This document shows, in pieces, positions 10,198 to 20,386 of a DNA stretch of 64,000 bases. The stretch covers positions 3,046,781 through 3,110,780 of the forward strand of contig NC_054559.1 of assembly GCF_017654505.1 (NCBI RefSeq), written 5' to 3'. The notes below the pieces were generated by a model. The model did no database searches. It saw only the letters and a program-made list of their open reading frames with translations, and had not been told where the DNA came from. This DNA is from Polyodon spathula (lineage: Eukaryota; Chordata; Actinopteri; Acipenseriformes; Polyodontidae). Within the stretch, counting starts at the first letter, position 1. Each line of letters opens with the position of its first letter. The position numbers were made by a program, and so were the translations under genes.

Positions 10198-13046
10198 TTA
10201 GTAGCTTATTGATCCCAAAATCTCATCAAGCAGCTTCTTGAAGGATCCCAGGGTGTCAGCTTCAACAACATTACTGGGGAGTTGATTCCAGACCCTCACG
10301 ATTCTCTGTGTAAAAAAGTGTCTCCTATTTTCTGTTCTGAATGCCCCTTTTTCTAAACTCCATTTGTGACCCCTGGTCCTTGTTTCTTTTTTCAGGCTGA
10401 AAAAGTCCCTTGGGTCGACACTGTCAATACCTTTTAGAATTTTGAATGCTTGAATTAGGTCGCCACGTAGTCTTCTTTGTTCAAGACTGAACAGATTCAA
10501 TTCTTTTAGCCTGTCTGCATATGACATGCCTTTTAAGCCCGGAATAATTCTGGTCGCTCTTCTTTGCACTCTTTCTAGAGCAGCGATATCTTTTTTATAG
10601 CGAGGTGACCAGAACTGCACACAATATTCAAGATGAGGTCTTACAATGCATTGTACAGTTTTAACATTACTTCCCTTGGATTTAAATTCTACACTTTTCA
10701 CAATGTATCCGAGCATCTTGTTAGCCTTTTTTTATAGCTTCCCCACATTGTCTAGATGAAGACATTTCTGAGTAAACAAAAACTCCTAGGTCTTTTTCAT
10801 AGATTCCTTCTTCAATTTCAATATCTCCCATATGATATTTATAATGTATATTTTTATTTCCTGCGTGCAGTACCTTACACTTTTCTCTATTAAATGTCAT
10901 TTGCCATGTGTCTGCCCAGTTCTGAATCTTGTCTAGATCATTTTGAATGACCTTTGCTGCTGCAACAGTGTTTGCCACTCCTCCTACTTTTGTGTCGTCT
11001 GCAAATTTAACAAGTTTGCTTACTATACCAGAATCTAAATCATTAATGTAGATTAGGAATAGCAGAGGACCTAATACTGATCCCTGTGGTACACCGCTGG
11101 TTACCACACTCCATTCTGAGGTTTTTCCTCTAATCAGTACTTTCTGTTTTCTACATGTTAACCACTCCCTAATCCATGTACATGTGTTTCCTTGAATCCC
11201 AACTGCGTTCAGTTTGAGAATTAATCTTTTATGCGGGACTTTGTCAAAAGCTTTCTGGAAATCTAAATAAACCATGTCATATGCTTTGCAATTATCCATT
11301 ATGGATGTTGCATCCTCAAAAAAATCAAGCAAGTTAGTTAGGCGCGATCTCCCTTTCCTAAAACCATGTTGACTGTCTCCCAGTACCCTGTTACCATATA
11401 GGTAATTTTCCATTTTGGATCTTATTATAGTTTCCATAAGTTTGCATATAATAGAAGTCAGGCTTACTGGTCTGTAGTTACCTGGTTCAGTTTTGTTTCC
11501 CTTTTTGTGGATCGGTATTACGTTTGCAATTTTCCAGTCTGTCGGTACCACCCCTGTGTCAAGAGACTGCTGCATGATCTTGGTTAGCGGTTTGTAAATT
11601 ACTTCTTTCATTTCTTTGAGTACTACTGGGAGGATCTCATCCGGCCCAGGGGATTTGTTTATTTTAAGAGCTCCTATTCCCTTTAACACTTCTGCCTCAG
11701 TTATGCTAAAGTTTTTTAAAACTCGATAGGAATTGGCTGACATGTGGGGCATGTTGTCAGTATCTTCCTTTGTAAAAACTTGTGAAAAGTAATCATTTAA
11801 CATATTTGCTATTTTTTTTTCTTCATCTACGATTTTGCCATTTGTATCTCTTAAACATTTAATCTCCTCTTTGAATGTTCTCTTGCTGTTGTAATATTGG
11901 AAAAACATTTTGGAATTTGTTTTAGCTCCCTTAGCAATGTTCATTTCTATTTCTCTCTTGGCCTTTCTAACTTCCTTTTTGACTTGCGTTTGCAGTTCCG
12001 TGTACTCTTTCTGCGTACTTTCTTTTTGGTCCTTTTTTAATGCTCTGTAAAGTGCCTTTTTTCGCTGAATATTTTTTTTAATTGATCTATTAAACCATTT
12101 TGGCAATTTAGTTTTACATTTAGATTTGTCTACTTTAGGGATGTAATTGTTTTGCGCCTCTAGTACTACATTTTTGAAGAACAACCATCCTTCTTCTGTG
12201 GGTGTTTTCTCTATTTTACTCCAATCTACTTCTGTTAGTCTCTGTTTCATGCCTTCATAGTTTGCTTTTCTAAAATTGTAAACCTTAGCTTTAGTCATTA
12301 CTTTTGGGGTTTTAAAAAAACACTTCAAATGAGACCATGTTATGGTCTGAGTTTGCCAGTGGTTCTCTGACCTCTGTTTTAGTTATTCTATCTTCGTTAT
12401 TTGAAAAGACTAAATCAAGGCATGCCTCCCCTCTAGTGGGTGCCTTCACAAATTGTGTTAGGAAGCAGTCATTTGTCGTTTCCACCATTTCTATTTCATC
12501 CTTCGCGCTACCCACCGGGTTTTCCCATTTTGTTTGGGGGAAGTTGAAATCCCCCATTAGTATGGCTTCTCCTTTGCTGCACGCATTTCTAATGTCATTG
12601 TATAACAGATTATTTTGCTCACCGTCTGAATCTGGCGGTCTATAGCATGCTCCTATTATTATGCCCTTTGAATTTTTGTCCGTTATTCTGACCCATATTG
12701 ATTCGGTTTTATTTTCTTTGTCCAGGTTTAACACCTGGGCTTCAAGACGGTTTCTTATGTATAGCGCTACCCCTCCTCCTCTTCTGTCCTGCCTGTCTTT
12801 CCTATACAGTGTATACCCACAAATATTATATTCGTCCCCATCACTCTCAGATAACCACGTTTCTGTAACACCTATCACATCATAGTTACCTGTTAGTGCA
12901 GTAGCTTCAAGTTCTAGAATTTTGTTTCTGATACTTCTAGCATTTAGATAAATAAATTTAATGGTTGTCTTACCTGAGTTGTTGTTCTTGTTTTGATGCG
13001 GTCTCCCTTCTGTTTTTTTGTTGATTTCTCTTCCCCCCCTTCCTTT
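10198..13046 (-). pseudogene. LINE ORF2 (endonuclease-RT), frameshifted
   Basis: The N-terminal APE endonuclease part (12312-12878) shows VTETWLSESDGDEYN, GDFNFPQTKWE and SDHNMV. A frameshift from an extra A in a poly(A) run near 12312 leads into the RT part (10721-12328) with VPQGSVLGPLLFLIYINDLD and FADDTK. A further shift near 10720 leads to the C-terminal region. Relative to the copy at 15371-18217, four extra bases follow the ORF1 stop (13020-13040), which also disrupts the -1 relation of ORF2 to ORF1. Not translatable as one protein. Confidence 0.85.
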
Positions 13047-13996
13047 CTAGTTTAAATGCTTCCGAACCTGCTCGAGGATCTTTTCTCCGAGTAGACTGGT
13101 TCCCTTGTTATTTAAATGCAGTCCATCCCGTCTATACAGATAGTCCTCGTTGTAGAATGTGGTCCAATGATCAAGATAGGTGAAGCCTTCCTGTGTGCAC
13201 CACGTCTTCAGCCATGCGTTTTGATTAATTATTTCCAGCTGTCCATATGGTCCTTTGCAAGGTGCGGGTAGTATACCAGAAAATACCACAGTTTTGGTTT
13301 TCTCTTTTAATTTCCTTCCTAGCTCTCTGAATTTATTTTGCAGGGATTTTGGTCTGTCTCTTCCAATGTTGTTTGTACCGATGTGGACGACTACTACCGG
13401 GTCGTCTCCTGTTCGTTCTAGGAGCCTGTCCACGTTTTCAGTGATGTGCTTGACAGAGGCTCCTGGAAGGCAGCACACTGTTGTAGTAAGGGGGTCCAAA
13501 CTGCGAATTGAACTTGCTGTGTTTCTCAATATGGAGTCCCCAACAATCATGACCTCCCTTCTTTTTGCTGTCTGGTCACCACTGTCAATAGGGTCCTGGA
13601 TGTTGTTCCTTTCATTCTCTTGTTGTTGGTTCTGCTCATCACAATTCTGAAGTGACTCAAATCTGTTGGTTGTTTTGATTTCTGGTGGTTGTGTTTGAGG
13701 AAGTTTCTTTTTTTTCCCTGCTTCTGCCTACCTCAAACCAGCTGTTCTGACCTTCTATCTCTCTGGTGGCTTTCAGTTTGTTAGGGGTGATGCAGACTTC
13801 CATGAATTGTGGGTGTGCCAGTTCCTCAAGATCCTGTTGCTGTCTCACTTCTTCCAACTTCATTTCTAGCATACTTACTAGTTTATGCAAATCCTGGATC
13901 GCGCGGCACTTTTACGCACACTTGGTTTAGCTCTGCGGGGTTTTCTCGGATTTCCCACATCAATCAGGTGTCACAGATTACAGGCTTGAAGACCAT
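13047..13996 (-). pseudogene. LINE ORF1 (esterase type), broken
   Basis: The ATG at 13996-13994 opens MVFKPVICDT, then a stop replaces the second Cys of the first CxxC. An extra A near 13910 and another slip near 13710 break the frame. The distal esterase part (13047-13550) is open, with VGDSILRN, HIGTNNIGRD and DGLHLNNKG, the Ser, Asn and Asp/His blocks of SGNH hydrolases seen in CR1/L2 ORF1 proteins. It ends KHLN-stop at TTTAAACTAG like the other copies. Confidence 0.8.
13050..13056 (-). other. TTTAAAC heptamer at ORF1 stop (copy in minus LINE 1)
   Basis: Minus strand reads TTTAAAC then TAG. In this copy a 4-base expansion downstream removes the -1 link to ORF2. Confidence 0.6.
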
Positions 13997-14426
13997 GTTG
14001 AGTTTTTTTTTTTTTTTTAAGTTTAGTTTCTTCTGCAGCCGTCCACCTGCTTTCCTCAATGCATCGAAACTGCTCTGTACTTTTCCACGCCTGTACTTCT
14101 CCTTCTCCCACTCGCTGTCTCTTCCACTCGCTGTCGCTGGGAAGACGGCCTCGTTTACCTGCGTTGTTCTGCTCTGCTGTTCGCTCCTCCCCTCGCCCGT
14201 TTCTCAAAACGACGCTGAATTTGAATCAGCTGCTCCGGGTTTCAGCTTGTTTGTTATCATAAAAACACACGCGGCTGTTTGACTTTGAGATGCTGCTGTG
14301 TGTCCCCAGTGTCCTCTGTTTTCTGATTAAACCAGCGACAGCGAGTGGAAGCGAGAAGTACAGTACAGCGTGGAAAAGTACAGAGCAGTTTCGAAGCAGT
14401 TGGAAAGCAGGTTGACAGCTGCAGAA

Positions 14427-15374
14427 GTGGTCTTCAAGCCTGTAATCTGTGACACCTGCTTGATGTGGGAAATCTGAGAAAACCCAGCGGAGCTAAACCA
14501 AGTGTGCGTAAAGTGCCGCGCGATCCAGGATTTGCATAAACTAGTAAGTATGCTAGAAATGGAGCTGGAAGAAGTGAGACAGCAACAGGATCTTGAGGAA
14601 CTGGCACACCCACAATTCATGGAAGTCTGCATCACCCCTAACAGACTGAAAGCCACCAGGGAGATAGAAGGTCAGAACAGCTGGGTTCAGGTAGGCAGAA
14701 GCAGGGAAAAAAAGAAACTTCGTCAAACACAACCACCAGAAATCAAAACAACCAACAGATTTGAGTCACTTCAGAATTTTGATGAGCAGAACCAACAACA
14801 AGAGAATGAAAGGAACAACATCCAGGACCCTATTGACAGTGGTGACCAGACAGCAAAAAGAAGGGAGGTCATGATTGTTGGGGACTCCATATTGAGAAAC
14901 ACAGCAAGTTCAGTTCGCAGTTTGGACCCCCTTACTACAACAGTGTGCTGCCTTCCGGGAGCCTCGGTCAAGCACATCACTGAGAACGTGGACAGGCTCC
15001 TAGAACGAACAGGAGACGACCCGGTAGTAGTCGTCCACATTGGTACAAACAACATTGGAAGAGACAGACCAAAATCCCTGCAAAACAAATTCAGAGAGCT
15101 AGGAAGGAAATTAAAAGAGAAAACCAAAACTGTGGTATTTTCTGGTATACTACCCGCACCTTGCAAAGGACCATATGGACAGCTGGAAATAATTAATCAA
15201 AACGCATGGCTGAAGACGTGGTGCACACGGGAAGGCTTCACCTATCTTGATCATTGGACCACATTCTACAACGAGGACTATCTGTATAGACGGGATGGAC
15301 TGCATTTAAATAACAAGGGAACTAGTCTACTTGGAGAAAAGATCCTCGAGCAGGTTCGGAAGCATTTAAACTAG
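14427..15374 (+). pseudogene. LINE ORF1, SGNH-esterase type, one nonsense codon
   Basis: From 14502 the frame is open for 290 codons. Upstream, a CDTC finger half is followed by a TGA where the intact copy has an Arg codon, so the frame from the natural start is broken. Order of parts: paired CxxC motifs, a short Leu-rich coiled coil (LHKLVSMLEMELEEVRQQQ), a polar linker, then an SGNH hydrolase domain with VGDSILRN, HIGTNNIGRD and DGLHLNNKG. CR1/L2 ORF1 proteins with esterase domains are known; they are thought to bind RNA and lipids. The last codons are CAT TTA AAC TAG, with ORF2 continuing in the -1 frame. Confidence 0.85.
15365..15371 (+). other. Candidate -1 frameshift heptamer TTTAAAC at the ORF1/ORF2 junction
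   Basis: In the ORF1 frame this reads T TTA AAC, followed at once by TAG (15372-15374). It fits the X-XXY-YYZ slippery rule. A -1 slip continues with CTA GAA AGG, which is the ORF2 frame and is open for 948 codons. I see no strong local hairpin downstream; the sequence is purine-rich. Function is inferred, not shown. Confidence 0.55.
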
Positions 15375-18217
15375 AAAGGAAGGGGGGAGAAATCAACAAA
15401 AAAACAGAAGGGAGACCGCATCAAAACAAGAACAACAACTCAGGTAAGACAACCATTAAATGTATTTATCTAAATGCTAGAAGTATCAGAAACAAAATTC
15501 TAGAACTTGAAGCTACTGCACTAACAGGTAACTATGATGTGATAGGTGTTACAGAAACGTGGTTATCTGAGAGTGATGGGGACGAATATAATATTTGTGG
15601 GTATACACTGTATAGGAAAGACAGGCAGGACAGAAGAGGAGGAGGGGTAGCGCTATACATAAGAAACAGTCTTGAAGCCCAGGTGTTAAACCTGGACAAA
15701 GAAAATAAAACCGAATCAATATGGGTCAGAATAACAGACAAAAATTCAAAAGGCATAATAATAGGAGCATGCTATAGACCGCCAGATTCAGACGGTGAGC
15801 ACAATAATCTGTTATACAATGACATTAGAAATGTGTGTAGCAAAGGAGAAGCCATACTAATGGGGGATTTCAACTTCCCCCAAATAAAATGGGAAAACCC
15901 GGTGGGTAGCGCGAAGGATGAAATAGAAATGGTGGAAATGACAAATGACTGCTTCCTAACACAATTTGTGAAGGCACCCACTAGAGGGGAGGCATGCCTT
16001 GATTTAGTCTTTTCAAATAACGAAGATAGAATAACTAAAACAGAGGTCAGAGAACCACTGGCAAACTCAGACCACAACATGGTCTCATTTGAAGTGTTTT
16101 TTAAATCCCCAAAAGTAAAGACTAAAGCTAAGGTTTACAATTTTAGAAAAGCAAACTATGAAGGTATGAAACAGAGACTAACAGAAGTAGATTGGAGTAA
16201 AATAGAGAAAACACCCACAGAAGAAGGATGGTTGTTCTTCAAAAATGTAGTACTAGAGGCGCAAAACAATTACATCCCTAAAGTAGACAAATCTAAATGT
16301 AAAACTAAATTGCCAAAATGGTTTAATAGATCAATTAAAAAAAATATTCAGCGAAAAAAGGCACTTTACAGAGCATTAAAAAAGGACCAAAAAGAAAGTA
16401 CGCAGAAAGAGTACACAGAACTGCAAACGCAAGTCAAAAAGGAAGTTAGAAAGGCCAAGAGAGAAATAGAAATGAACATTGCTAAGGGAGCTAAAACCAA
16501 TTCCAAAATGTTTTTCCAATATTACAACAGCAAGAGAACATTCAAAGAGGAGATTAAATGTTTAAGAGATACAAATGGCAAAATCGTAGATGAAGAAAAA
16601 AAAATAGCAAATATGTTAAATGATTACTTTTCACAAGTTTTTACAAAGGAAGATACTGACAACATGCCCCACATGTCATCCAGTTCCTATCCAGTTTTAA
16701 ATAACTTTAGCATAACTGAGGCAGAAGTGTTAAAGGGACTAGGAGCTCTTAAAATAAACAAATCCCCTGGGCCGGATGAGATCCTCCCAGTAGTACTCAA
16801 AGAAATGAAAGAAGTAATTTACAAACCGCTAACCAAGATCATGCAGCAGTCTCTTGACACAGGGGTGGTACCGACAGACTGGAAAATTGCAAACGTAATA
16901 CCGATCCACAAAAAGGGAAACAAAACTGAACCAGGTAACTACAGACCAGTAAGCCTGACTTCTATTATATGCAAACTTATGGAAACTATAATAAGATCCA
17001 AAATGGAAAATTACCTATATGGTAACAGGGTACTGGGAGACAGTCAACATGGTTTTAGGAAAGGGAGATCGTGCCTAACTAACTTGCTTGATTTTTTTGA
17101 GGATGCAACATCGATAATGGATAATTGCAAAGCATATGATATGGTTTATTTAGATTTCCAGAAAGCTTTTGACAAAGTCCCGCACAAAAGATTAATTCTC
17201 AAACTGAACGCAGTTGGGATTCAAGGAAACACATGTACATGGATTAGGGAGTGGTTAACATGTAGAAAACAGAAAGTACTGATTAGAGGAAAAACCTCAG
17301 AATGGAGTGTGGTAACCAGCGGTGTACCACAGGGATCAGTATTAGGTCCTCTGCTATTCCTAATCTACATTAATGATTTAGATTCTGGTATAGTAAGCAA
17401 ACTTGTTAAATTTGCAGACGACACAAAAGTAGGAGGAGTGGCAAACACTGTTGCAGCAGCAAAGGTCATTCAAAATGATCTAGACAAGATTCAGAACTGG
17501 GCAGACACATGGCAAATGACATTTAATAGAGAAAAGTGTAAGGTACTGCACGCAGGAAATAAAAATGTACATTATAAATATCATATGGGAGATATTGAAA
17601 TTGGAGAAGGAATCTATGAAAAAGACCTAGGAGTTTTTGTTGACTCAGAAATGTCTTCATCTAGGCAATGTGGGGAAGCTATAAAAAAGGCTAACAAGAT
17701 GCTCGGATACATTGTGAAAAGTGTAGAATTTAAATCAAGGGAAGTAATGTTAAAACTGTACAATGCACTAGTAAGACCTCATCTTGAATATTGTGTGCAG
17801 TTCTGGTCACCTCGCTATAAAAAAGATATTGCTGCTCTAGAAAGAGTGCAAAGAAGAGCGACCAGAATTATTCCGGGCTTAAAAGGCATGTCATATGCAG
17901 ACAGGCTAAAAGAATTGAATCTGTTCAGTCTTGAACAAAGAAGACTACGTGGCGACCTAATTCAAGCATTCAAAATTCTAAAAGGTATTGACAGTGTCGA
18001 CCCAAGGGACTTTTTCAGCCTGAAAAAAGAAACAAGGACCAGGGGTCACAAATGGAGTTTAGAAAAAGGGGCATTCAGAACAGAAAATAGGAGACACTTT
18101 TTTACACAGAGAATTGTGAGGGTCTGGAATCAACTCCCCAATAATGTTGTTGAAGCTGACACCCTGGGATCCTTCAAGAAGCTGCTTGATGAGATTTTGG
18201 GATCAATAAGCTACTAA
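15371..18217 (+). CDS. LINE ORF2: APE endonuclease plus reverse transcriptase, intact
   Basis: Uninterrupted frame. It nicks target DNA and copies the LINE RNA at the nick (known for the family). The N-terminal APE endonuclease shows LNARSIRNK, ETWLSESDGD, GDFNFPQIKWE and SDHNMV. The RT core shows INKSPGPDEILP, YRPVSLTSI, VYLDFQKAFDKVPH, TSGVPQGSVLGPLLF and the catalytic FADDTK. A C-terminal region (LEYCVQFWSP, RRATRIIPGLKG) precedes the end LGSISY. No in-frame ATG precedes the endonuclease core; the first is at MGDFNF. I therefore take the start as the frame continuation from the TTTAAAC site (948 residues) and not as an independent initiation. Near-identical copies in the window suggest recent activity. 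Confidence 0.9.
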   Translation, partial: LERKGGEINKKTEGRPHQNKNNNSGKTTIKCIYLNARSIRNKILELEATALTGNYDVIGVTETWLSESDGDEYNICGYTLYRKDRQDRRGGGVALYIRNSLEAQVLNLDKENKTESIWVRITDKNSKGIIIGACYRPPDSDGEHNNLLYNDIRNVCSKGEAILMGDFNFPQIKWENPVGSAKDEIEMVEMTNDCFLTQFVKAPTRGEACLDLVFSNNEDRITKTEVREPLANSDHNMVSFEVFFKSPKVKTKAKVYNFRKANYEGMKQRLTEVDWSKIEKTPTEEGWLFFKNVVLEAQNNYIPKVDKSKCKTKLPKWFNRSIKKNIQRKKALYRALKKDQKESTQKEYTELQTQVKKEVRKAKREIEMNIAKGAKTNSKMFFQYYNSKRTFKEEIKCLRDTNGKIVDEEKKIANMLNDYFSQVFTKEDTDNMPHMSSSSYPVLNNFSITEAEVLKGLGALKINKSPGPDEILPVVLKEMKEVIYKPLTKIMQQSLDTGVVPTDWKIANVIPIHKKGNKTEPGNYRPVSLTSIICKLMETIIRSKMENYLYGNRVLGDSQHGFRKGRSCLTNLLDFFEDATSIMDNCKAYDMVYLDFQKAFDKVPHKRLILKLNAVGIQGNTCTWIREWLTCRKQKVLIRGKTSEWSVVTSGVPQGSVLGPLLFLIYINDLDSGIVSKLVKFADDTKVGGVANTVAAAKVIQNDLDKIQNWADTWQMTFNREKCKVLHAGNKNVHYKYHMGDIEIGEGIYEKDLGVFVDSEMSSSRQCGEAIKKANKMLGYIVKSVEFKSREVMLKLYNALVRPHLEYCVQFWSPRYKKDIAALERVQRRATRIIPGLKGMSYADRLKELNLFSLEQRRLRGDLIQAFKILKGIDSVDPRDFFSLKKETRTRGHKWSLEKGAFRTENRRHFFTQRIVRVWNQLPNNVVEADTLGSFKKLLDEILGSISY

Positions 18218-18305
18218 CAACCAAACGAGCAAGATAGGCCGAATGGCCTCCTCTCGTTTGTAAACTTTCTTATGTTCTTATGTTCTTATGTTCTTATGTT
18301 CTTAA

Positions 18306-18778
18306 ATGTCGGTGTATAGGCATTGGTACATGGGATATAAACGGGTCTGTGTTTCACGTGTGTTTAAAAATGTATAATTGCATTTAAGGCAAGGGATTGT
18401 ACATCACTTCACGTGCATTTAAAGTATTTAATATGTGAGCATGAGGTTGCACATAATTAATTCACGTGCTGGGATTCAAGTGAATAATTAATTGGTAATT
18501 GAATCCTAGCACAACAGTATATATAGATGCACGTTTTACTCACTCGGGGTTGTTGGGTGTTCGTTGAGTAGGAAACGGGAGAGAGGAGAAACCAGTTTAG
18601 AGTTTGATATCAATTGCTATTACATGCTGGTGGGACCAGCATGATACTTGTTTATTTAAACCACCATGTTTGTTAGTGTGTCTGTCTGCTCACCGTTTGT
18701 TAAGTGTTCGTCGGTTTTTGTTTGTCTATTTATTTTGGCGTAAAGTGCAGTGTCCTGTCTTCTGTTTGTTTAAACCTT
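18306..18778 (+). repeat. Partial 3' LTR of non-autonomous element copy 1
   Basis: Closely similar to 7245-7490 of the 5' LTR at its start (aatgtcggtgtataggcatt). It then continues with LTR sequence shared with 26219-26420, and stops near 18778 before the usual CTTTGTGACA end. The 5' end is cut off by the LINE octamer tail. Confidence 0.75.
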
Positions 18779-19083
18779 TATAATATAATTATAATTTTGT
18801 ATATACAGCAGTTTACATCTGTTTACACAATATATTCTTTTAAAATGTTTATTTTATTACAGTTTATAATTTTTTTAAGTCATGAATTATATGCGCTAAT
18901 TTCGAAAATAAAGCCTTTTGTTTATTTTTTCATTTAAATATGATGTTCATAAATACATCTTTTGAGTTGGATCTGATAGTTTGTGTTTCATTTTCATATC
19001 GAAACTGTTTAAAATGTACCCGTCAAAATGACTACCACTGGCTGTTCTAGGTAGTAGCAGAAACCCCGCGGTTCTAGTGTTAA
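18779..19083 (+). mobile_element. piggyBac right end
   Basis: AT-rich non-coding tail of the piggyBac element, ending in the right TIR and TTAA. The inner GTCAAAATGACTACCA block mirrors the left-end GGTAGTCATTTTGAC. Confidence 0.7.
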
Positions 19084-19689
19084 TAAAGCTATAATAAGCA
19101 ACGTAACTGCTTAATTAAATTATGTTATCTGACAGTAAAAAAACAAGCTCAAAGCTATTTTTCTAGCTATAAATTCCTTAAAGGAAATTGATCACTTTCT
19201 GTGTAAAGGATGTAGTCACTGCAATACAGACTGTTTGTTTCATAAAGACATTCTGTCTGGAGACACAAAAGAATGCAGGATTAGCAAAAAAACAATTGGG
19301 AGGATTAAATATGCATTTATATTGGGGGCGCTGTGGCAGGGACAGGGTTAACGTCTCTGCCAGCAACCACAGGTGTGGCCACTCTCCAGTTAGTGCAGAT
19401 TGGTTCTAATTGGTGAGTGGCCACCTGCATAAAAGCAGGCAGAAATCCTGTGTCTAGGGCAAGAGGAGTTGGTGTTTTGAATCTGTGTTACTAGATTATA
19501 TCTGTAAGTAGTGAAGATGAATGCCCAGCCTAAAAACTGTGTTTTGGTTGAACATTTTGTTTTGGCCATTGTGCCCTTTTGTTTGTGTTTTGTGTTTTGT
19601 TTATTAAACTGTGCTGTTTGTGCTTTAAACTGCAGCTTCCTTGCCTCCGAGTTGCTTTCTTAGCACTTGTGGCGGAATGTCCCGTCCCC

Positions 19690-19690
<1 letters not shown>

Positions 19691-19737
<47 letters not shown>
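19691..19737. repeat. (TA)n microsatellite
   Basis: About 23 TA units between the LTR-like sequence and the internal coding remnant. Confidence 0.95.
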
Positions 19738-19739
<2 letters not shown>

Positions 19740-20384
19740 ACTGAGCTGGCTGACGGAGCCTTAGAGGGAGGTCGAGGAGGCCCTCCCTGCTGGGATCAAG
19801 CTCCTGTGGGCCCGAGATGGGGAGCACTGGGAGGCCTGGGAGCAGCAACACCACCCAGCATCCCTCCCAAACATCGTCGCCATGGTGCTCAATTACCTGG
19901 CTGCAGATACAGGAGGGGACCCGCAGCCATCGCTGCCGGCTCTAGCGCAAGAGGAAGAGGTCCCACTTCTGATTCCGGCGCCAGAGGGAAAGGAGCCGTT
20001 GCTGTCCTCTCCAGCGCCAGGAGGAGACTGCTTCTTTGCCTTCTTGGCCGGGAGCTCCCCTACTAGCGCCGCCTTCTGAGGGTCCGCTGCCGATGTTGCC
20101 TGGGATCGCCGGAACTGCTTCGCCTGGGGTCGCTACCAACTCTGCTTCGCCTGGGGTTACTGTCAGCCCTACTTTGCCGCAGGAAATACTGTGGCCGGAG
20201 CCCAACAAGGGGGAGCTGCCAGCTATGAAGGATGGAGAGGTCAGGAAACCAACTTCCCCTGCAGCACTTTTGCTGCAGGAAATTCGGTGGCCGGAGCCCT
20301 ATAAGAGGGAGCTGCTAGCTACAGAAAAGGGGACGGGAAGGTCAGCACGTCCCCACTGCAGCTATCCTGTTCACAGTGCTATTT
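19738..20384 (+). pseudogene. Gag-like ORF remnant related to the 585-codon ORF
   Basis: Frame from 19738 (one TAG at codon 9) contains LLWARDGEHWEAWEQQHHPA then SLPNIVAMVLNYLAAD. This lines up with VLWLMDREQWEAYEREH, SLKEGVELVLCYLEA in the ORF at 30894-32651. A proline/glutamate-rich stretch follows to 20079. After a frame slip, 20100-20384 encodes WPEPNKGELPAMKDGE and a diverged second copy, matching WPEPHQRELPAMKGG of the same ORF. The two LTR families therefore share a conserved N-terminal module and C-terminal motifs. Function unknown. Confidence 0.65.
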
Positions 20385-20386
20385 AA

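Larger units (their letters stand above)
10117..14330 (-). mobile_element. CR1-type LINE, near full length, minus strand
   Basis: From the left: an octamer tail of CATAAGAA repeats (reverse of TTATGTTC), a GGCC-loop-GGCC hairpin, ORF2, ORF1, and a 5' region ending near 14330, where it meets a second LINE head to head. APE-type endonuclease, CR1/L2-like reverse transcriptase, an esterase-type ORF1 and a short-octamer tail place it in the CR1/L2 group. Both ORFs carry frameshifts, so this copy is inactive. Confidence 0.9.
14332..18304 (+). mobile_element. CR1-type LINE, near full length, plus strand
   Basis: The 5' region starts at about 14332, directly against the 5' region of the minus copy. 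ORF1 ends at 15374 and ORF2 at 18217. They are followed by a GGCCGAATGGCC hairpin (18237-18248) and four TTATGTTC octamers (18270-18304) in place of poly(A). ORF2 is intact. ORF1 has lost its normal ATG: a short deletion turns ATGGTC into GTGGTC near 14427. It also has a stop in place of an Arg codon near 14475. Confidence 0.9.
7195..18778 (+). mobile_element. Non-autonomous LTR retrotransposon (copy 1), split by LINEs
   Basis: The 5' LTR (7195-7614) is followed by a primer-binding-site-like sequence, a repeat-rich internal region to about 9507, three CR1 LINE segments (9508-18304), and a partial 3' LTR (18306-18778) closely similar to part of the 5' LTR. No protease, reverse transcriptase or integrase is visible, so it would need another element's enzymes. 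It sits inside the piggyBac transposase. The 3' LTR lacks both its first roughly 50 bases and its distal part. Confidence 0.75.
6073..19083 (+). mobile_element. piggyBac-type DNA transposon, dead, with nested insertions
   Basis: Both ends carry a TTAA target site (6073-6076 and 19080-19083) and matching terminal inverted repeats. The left end reads TTAACACTAGAACCG and the right end, on the minus strand, reads TTAACACTAGAACCG. Both continue to a GTAGTCATTTTGACGG block within 20-50 bases. TTAA-flanked ends and the transposase remnant at 6480-7190 identify piggyBac. The original element was probably only a few kb; most of the 13 kb is a later LTR element carrying CR1 LINEs. The N-terminal part of the transposase is missing between the left TIR and about 6480. 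Confidence 0.8.
19332..20386 (+). mobile_element. Second non-autonomous LTR element family (LTR plus internal ORF)
   Basis: Begins TGTGGCAGGGACAGGG, matching the terminus of the solo LTR at 47198-47709, which on its sense strand starts TGTGGCAGGG. The LTR-like part runs to about 19690 and is followed by a TA microsatellite and a coding remnant. No second LTR is seen downstream, so the element is truncated. Confidence 0.6.

Noticed and set aside
12337..12645. Recurring 102-codon frame starting [11 protein letters not shown] (also at 15772, 25477, 36464, 59132)
   Set aside because: Exact antisense of the LINE endonuclease region in every copy; recurrence reflects LINE copy number.
13255..13650. 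Recurring 131-codon frame starting MQGAGSIPENTT (also at 14771, 60046)
   Set aside because: Antisense of the LINE ORF1 esterase domain.
19660..19854. Frames running through the TA microsatellite
   Set aside because: IYIY repeats are translations of (TA)n; not a protein signal.
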